NCBI GenBank assembly: GCA_016705475.1
Contig: JADIYD010000014.1
Span: forward strand, 1-64,000
Origin: Betaproteobacteria bacterium
GTDB lineage: Bacteria; Pseudomonadota; Gammaproteobacteria; Burkholderiales; Rhodocyclaceae
Reading direction: 5' to 3'
Length of the DNA: 64,000 nucleotides
Position 1 is the first letter of the stretch; each line of letters opens with the position of its first letter. A program made the translations under genes and the position numbers. Positions 59,843 to 64,000 of the stretch are shown here, piece after piece. The notes under the pieces are model-generated. The model was given only the letters and a program-made list of their open reading frames with translations, was not told the origin of the DNA and did not search any database.

Positions 59843-61294
59843 TCAGCGCAATTCAGCCAGGATGGCTGTCAGCAAGCGCCAGCATTTTTCCACCGAAGCC
59901 ACCTCGACCCGCTCGCCCGGTGCATGTGCCCCGCGGATGGTCGGCCCGAAGGAAACGATATCCATCCCCGGATATTTGTCGCCGATGATGCCGCACTCCA
60001 GCCCGGCATGAATGACCTGAACCTTCGACTCCACGGCAAAATCGCGAAGGTAGACCGACTGGCACAGCTTGAGCAACGCCGAATCCGGATTCGGCGCCCA
60101 ACCCGGATAAAAACCGGATTTTTCGGCATGCGTTCCGCTCAAGGCCCACAGGCTGACAATTTCATCAGCCAGCGCCAGGCTACCGCTACCGATCAACGAA
60201 CGCACCATGAAGTTGCACGAACCCCCATTCGGGTGCACATCGACCATACCGAGATTGTTCGACGTTTCGACCACACCCGGCACCTGCCGGCTCATCCGGC
60301 GCACGCCATGTGGCGCCGCATGCAGCGACCCCAGCCAGATTTCCTGCTCGGCCTCCGCCATGACTTCCTCCGCATCGGCGACCGAAACAGCGAGACTGAG
60401 ACCCTCGTCGATCCCGCGCAACTCGCCACGCAAACTGGCCTCCATACCGGCCAGCCAGCTCGCCAGACGGCCACCCCGACCGCCAGGCACGGCCAACGTT
60501 GCCACCGCTTCGCGCGGCAGGGCATTGCGCGCCGAGCCACCGACCAGATCGACCAGCCGAACGGGCGTCACGCCCTCCAGCTCACGCAAGACACGAACCA
60601 GCAACTTGATTGCGTTGCCCCGCTCCTCGTGGATATCGACACCGGAATGCCCACCGCGAAGACCACGCAGCGCGATCCTGACCACCTCGAAGCCGGCGGG
60701 GAGAGGCTCAGCCACGCTGCCGCGTTCAACATTGACATCGAGCCCACCGGCACATCCGAGGTAAAACTCGCCCCACTCCTCGGTATCCAGATTGAGCATC
60801 AAGCGTCCCTGCAGAACGCCAGACTCCAGGCCGCGTGCACCGCCCATGCCAGCCTCTTCATCCACCGTCAGCAAGGCTTCAAGCGGCCCATGAACAAGGT
60901 TTTCATCCTCAAGCGCCGCCAGAATCAAGGCCACGCCAATCCCGTTATCGGCCCCCAGCGTCGTCTCCTCTGCCACCAGCCAGCCATCGCGCAGCAGAGG
61001 AATAATCGGATCACAGGAGAAGTCATGGCAACTATCAGCATTCTTCTGGCAAACCATGTCGAGGTGCGCCTGCAGCACGACACCCGGCCGCCCCTCGCAA
61101 CCGGCGCTCGCCGCCTTGCGGATATTCAGATTGCCCGCTGCATCGACGACAGCCGCCAAACCACGCGCCAAGGCCCACTGCAGCAGGAAATCACGCAGCC
61201 CGGCCTCCACCTTCGAGGCACGCGGCGTCGCGCACAGCGTTGCAAAATGTCGCCAAACAATATCGGGTTGAAGTCCAGAGAACGAAAATGACAT
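59843..61294 (-). CDS. pepD: Aminoacyl-histidine dipeptidase (peptidase D)
   Basis: A 483-residue M20 dipeptidase of carnosinase/Xaa-His type. Zinc and catalytic motifs: VVLQAHLDMVCQKN, TTLGADNGIGVAL, TVDEEAGMGGARGL (Glu), LMLNLDTEEWGEFYLGCAGG, LRGGHSGVDIHEERGNAIKL and the C-terminal IHAGLECGIIGDKYPGMDIV with the last zinc His. ATG 61294 (MSFSFSGLQPDIVW) aligns with E. coli PepD; ATG 61303 is also in frame. The 167 bp to the divergent PrsT-like gene hold both promoters; I see no clear boxes. Confidence 0.94.
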   Translation of the reverse strand: MSFSFSGLQPDIVWRHFATLCATPRASKVEAGLRDFLLQWALARGLAAVVDAAGNLNIRKAASAGCEGRPGVVLQAHLDMVCQKNADSCHDFSCDPIIPLLRDGWLVAEETTLGADNGIGVALILAALEDENLVHGPLEALLTVDEEAGMGGARGLESGVLQGRLMLNLDTEEWGEFYLGCAGGLDVNVERGSVAEPLPAGFEVVRIALRGLRGGHSGVDIHEERGNAIKLLVRVLRELEGVTPVRLVDLVGGSARNALPREAVATLAVPGGRGGRLASWLAGMEASLRGELRGIDEGLSLAVSVADAEEVMAEAEQEIWLGSLHAAPHGVRRMSRQVPGVVETSNNLGMVDVHPNGGSCNFMVRSLIGSGSLALADEIVSLWALSGTHAEKSGFYPGWAPNPDSALLKLCQSVYLRDFAVESKVQVIHAGLECGIIGDKYPGMDIVSFGPTIRGAHAPGERVEVASVEKCWRLLTAILAELR

Positions 61295-61461
61295 GATTAC
61301 CATTCAAAACAATTGATTCAAGCAGCAGTTAAACTAAGCAAAATACGGCATGAGTGCGTAATCCATCACGCCAAGTCCGGCGCTCATTAGATTATCGTTC
61401 AAACTCGGACCCCCACAACGGCCAGCGTTTCCTACCCTCATGGGCAGCAAAATTGTCATTC

Positions 61462-64000
61462 ATGAAAAAGCAAATCCGTAACCTCCTCTTAGCGACAGTT
61501 CTTTCCTTCCCATTTGCGGCGATGGCCAACTCCTCTGAGGCCAGCCGGTATTTTGAGGATGCGTTGGCGCGCTACCAGAAACAGGATATGCCCGGCGCGA
61601 TCATCCAGTTGCGCAATGCACTCAAGCTGGACCGCAATATGCTCTCGGCCCACTTGCTGTTGGCGAAAGCATATTTGACCACCAGCGAAATTCACCTGGC
61701 CGCCCTGGAATTCAAGGAAGCCTTGAGCCTGGGCGTCAATCGTGCCGAGGTGGCAGTTCCCCTAGCCCGCATTTACATGTTGCAGGGAAAGCCGGCGATG
61801 GTGATCGACACTTTGCCACCCGACGGGCTACCCATTGATATACGCGCGGAACTTCTGACGATTCGTGCCGCCGCCTATGCGGCCCTGAACAAACCAGCCG
61901 AGGCTGAACGCAACTTTGCCGAGGCCCGTTCTGCCGCACCAATGTCCCCAGCACCATTGGTTGCGGAAGTGCCCGTTTTGATTGGCCTTGGCCGCCTCGA
62001 TCTAGCCCGTGCTCGTGCCGAAAAAGCTGTGCAGCTAGGCCCCTCCAATCCGAATGTATTCCTTGCCCGTGCTCAGGTCGCAAATGCCAGTGGTGACGGC
62101 AATGGCGCACTCAAGGACTATGAGCGCGCCATTGCCTTGTCACCCGATTTTTTCGACGCGCGCCTGGCGCGTGCCAGCCTGCTGATTGATCTCGCTCGCG
62201 ATGCCGAAGCCTTTTCGGAGCTGGAAATTTTGGCAAAGACCGCCACCGTCGAACCACGCGTCGCCTACATGCAGGCAGTGATTGCAGGTCGCAAAGGCGA
62301 TGCGAAAAAAGCCAAGCTTTACTACGCTAATGCCGCCCAGGTAGTCGACGCACTACCGCTGGAATGGCTTCAGGGCCACGAAGGTCTTCTCATGATTGGT
62401 TCGCTGGCCCACCACGCCGGCCAGCAATACGAAAAAGCTGTCAAATACCTCGACGTCTTGGTCGTTCGCTACCCGCATAACCTTAGCGCAATGAAATTGC
62501 TTGCCTCCATCTATCTTGACAAAGGGGACATAGCACGCGCCGGCCGCCTTCTCGAATCTGTACTTCGCGCTCAGCCCGGTGACACGCAGGCTCAATATCT
62601 TTACGGTCGAATGAAATTGGCTGATAAGCAATACGCGCGAGCCTCCGAAATGCTGGAAAAAGCGACTCAAGCCGGCAATCCGCACGCGCAGGCTTCGCTC
62701 GGCTACAGCATGTTGAAACAAGGTGAAAACGCCGCTGCCCGCAAGAACCTTTCCGCCGCTTTCGACAAAACACCCAACAACCTCGGTTTGGCAATCACGC
62801 TCTCCAATACCTTGATGCAGCAAGGCGAGAAGCGCAAGGCGCTGGATGTAGCACAACGCGCCAGCAAGGCACTGCCTGGGAATCCGGGTGCGCTGAATCT
62901 GTTGGGCGCTGTCATGGCTGCAAGCGGCGACCTTGCTGGAGCACGAAGCGCCTATGGTGAAGCACTCACACGTGCCCCCAACTTTGTTCCGGCACAACTC
63001 AACCTGGCCCGACTGGATGCCTCGGAAGGACGGTTTGACGTGGCACGGGCAGCCTATTCCAAAATACTGGCCAAGGACAAAAAGAACACAACCGCCATGT
63101 ACGAGGCTGCGCAGCTTGAACAAAGTGCCGGCAAACCCACAGAATCCATGCGCTGGCTAGAGAAAGCTGCCGCTGAAGATCCCAACAACCTGCGAATCGG
63201 TCTGGCCCTCATTCAGGCAAAATCAGCAACCAGCGACAAACAGGGCGCCCTGGAAGCTGCCAAGGCACTCCTCCTGCGCAACACGGACAATATCGCAGCG
63301 TCCGCAGCACTGGCGCAAAGTCAGATTGAAGCCGGAGACAGTAAATCGGCGCGACAAACACTGATCAACATGCAACGCCTTGCCGGCTTTGATGCCGACA
63401 GTTTGATCCGTATCGGCTACCTGCAACTCGCTGCTGGCTACCCGTCCGACGCAGCCTATGTCGCCCAAAAGGCCTTGCAAAGCAAGCCCGGTGATCTCCA
63501 AGCGCTGGTTCTGGCCGCTGAAGCAGCGCTTCAATCCGGCGACACCAATAAGGCAAGTGACTTTGGCAAGGAAATTCGCCAGCGGCACCCGGGAAGTGCT
63601 GAAGGCTATCGCATTTCGGGGGATGGAGCCCTCGCACTCGGCCAATACCCCGCAGCATCCGACTTTTTCCGTCAGGCCTCCGAGCGCCAGTCCTCGGCCT
63701 CCATCCTTAAACGCCGTGTCGCCGTGTTCGTTGCACAAGGCAAACCTGCAGCATCAATACCGATGCTGCAGGAATGGATAAAATCCCACGAGAGGGACAT
63801 CGAAGCCCGAAAAATGCTTGGCGAAATTCGCATGCGGTCAGGTGATTGGGCTGCCGCACGCCGTGAGTACGAAGCGATTGTTGCCTACGGAATACGCGAT
63901 GCCAGCGTGTTCAACAATTTGGCGAACGTACTGCTGGAACTCAAGGATCCGAAAGCGGTGGAGGTAGCGCGCCAGGCACTGGCACTTGACCCACGCTCTC
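61462..64000 (+). CDS. PrsT-like TPR-repeat protein of the PEP-CTERM system (runs off window)
   Basis: Open from ATG 61462 to the window end, at least 846 residues. Signal peptide MKKQIRNLLLATVLSFPFAA, cleavage after AMA, then continuous TPR units (SEASRYFEDALARYQKQDMP; ALKDYERAIALSPDFFDARL; ARSAYGEALTRAPNFVPAQL). Length and composition match the PEP-CTERM/exosortase-linked TPR family called PrsT, expected to help export of exopolysaccharide or sorted proteins. The family is usually annotated as a lipoprotein, but no Cys occurs in the first 30 residues. The C-terminus is outside the window. It fits the two PEP-CTERM proteins at 48138-49781. Confidence 0.85.
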   Translation, partial: MKKQIRNLLLATVLSFPFAAMANSSEASRYFEDALARYQKQDMPGAIIQLRNALKLDRNMLSAHLLLAKAYLTTSEIHLAALEFKEALSLGVNRAEVAVPLARIYMLQGKPAMVIDTLPPDGLPIDIRAELLTIRAAAYAALNKPAEAERNFAEARSAAPMSPAPLVAEVPVLIGLGRLDLARARAEKAVQLGPSNPNVFLARAQVANASGDGNGALKDYERAIALSPDFFDARLARASLLIDLARDAEAFSELEILAKTATVEPRVAYMQAVIAGRKGDAKKAKLYYANAAQVVDALPLEWLQGHEGLLMIGSLAHHAGQQYEKAVKYLDVLVVRYPHNLSAMKLLASIYLDKGDIARAGRLLESVLRAQPGDTQAQYLYGRMKLADKQYARASEMLEKATQAGNPHAQASLGYSMLKQGENAAARKNLSAAFDKTPNNLGLAITLSNTLMQQGEKRKALDVAQRASKALPGNPGALNLLGAVMAASGDLAGARSAYGEALTRAPNFVPAQLNLARLDASEGRFDVARAAYSKILAKDKKNTTAMYEAAQLEQSAGKPTESMRWLEKAAAEDPNNLRIGLALIQAKSATSDKQGALEAAKALLLRNTDNIAASAALAQSQIEAGDSKSARQTLINMQRLAGFDADSLIRIGYLQLAAGYPSDAAYVAQKALQSKPGDLQALVLAAEAALQSGDTNKASDFGKEIRQRHPGSAEGYRISGDGALALGQYPAASDFFRQASERQSSASILKRRVAVFVAQGKPAASIPMLQEWIKSHERDIEARKMLGEIRMRSGDWAAARREYEAIVAYGIRDASVFNNLANVLLELKDPKAVEVARQALALDPRS

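Noticed and set aside
59435..61291. A 618-codon open frame on the plus strand
   Set aside because: Antisense to pepD, which carries all M20 metal motifs; low-complexity mirror composition.

Overview
The window looks like a GC-rich betaproteobacterial chromosome, most probably from Rhodocyclales (Dechloromonas, Azonexus or a relative). The basis is the gene order rpsB-tsf-pyrH-frr-uppS-cdsA-dxr-rseP-bamA-skp-lpxD-fabZ-lpxA-lpxB-rnhB, the smc-zipA-ligA block, the lut-type lactate genes and a PEP-CTERM protein-sorting signature. The genus is an inference; there is no rRNA here.

Region by region. (1) 1-2460: a broken coiled-coil/transmembrane/TPR-repeat gene with about six 129-bp units, bounded by two copies of a terminator-linked direct repeat. 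(2) 2469-12890: the PEP/pyruvate/lactate region. It holds ppsA (minus), a GntR/FadR-type repressor (minus), divergent lutA-lutC-lutB and a FAD/Fe-S D-lactate-dehydrogenase-like gene (plus), then uspA split by an 837-bp IS5-family insertion. ppsA, lutA, lutB and the FAD gene carry many single-base frameshifts, most of which can be repaired by one base at a conserved motif, so I suspect sequence error more than gene decay. (3) 12945-17870: ppc, the PEP-synthase regulator ppsR and a FliB-type lysine N-methylase gene. (4) 17932-32679 (minus): the translation, isoprenoid, phospholipid, outer-membrane-assembly and lipid A supercluster. (5) 32868-37256: rmlD, then map-glnD. (6) 37300-47029 (minus): smc-zipA-ligA-galU-hpt-methyltransferase-mtnP, packed with 0-4 bp junctions. 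(7) 47125-53411: a nucleoside deaminase, two PEP-CTERM proteins with matching upstream palindromes and matching terminators, an atypical SDR, a dicarboxylate/amino-acid symporter, a TIR-TM protein and a lipoprotein. (8) 53471-59619: dapC-dapD-pilU-dapE-prmB and a spermidine-synthase-fold protein. (9) 59623-64000: a small lipoprotein, pepD, and a long TPR protein of the PrsT (PEP-CTERM system) type that runs off the window.

The most unusual signal is a dispersed repeat of about 40 bp, core GGTCAACCGGAAAA, present in at least eight copies and probably nine. Several copies lie in frame inside unrelated genes (trmH, rmlD, smc, a lipoprotein and perhaps ligA), read from both strands; others lie next to terminators. 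The second is the paired palindrome TAGTCC-N4-GGAYTA, 97 and 130 bp upstream of the two PEP-CTERM genes.

How the genes work together: lactate oxidation (lut genes and the FAD dehydrogenase) yields pyruvate; PpsA converts pyruvate to PEP under control of PpsR; Ppc turns PEP into oxaloacetate. A FadR-type repressor with sites in its own promoter region and before lutA probably gates the lactate genes. The large minus-strand cluster builds the envelope. The two PEP-CTERM proteins and the PrsT-like protein point to an exosortase/exopolysaccharide system elsewhere in the genome.
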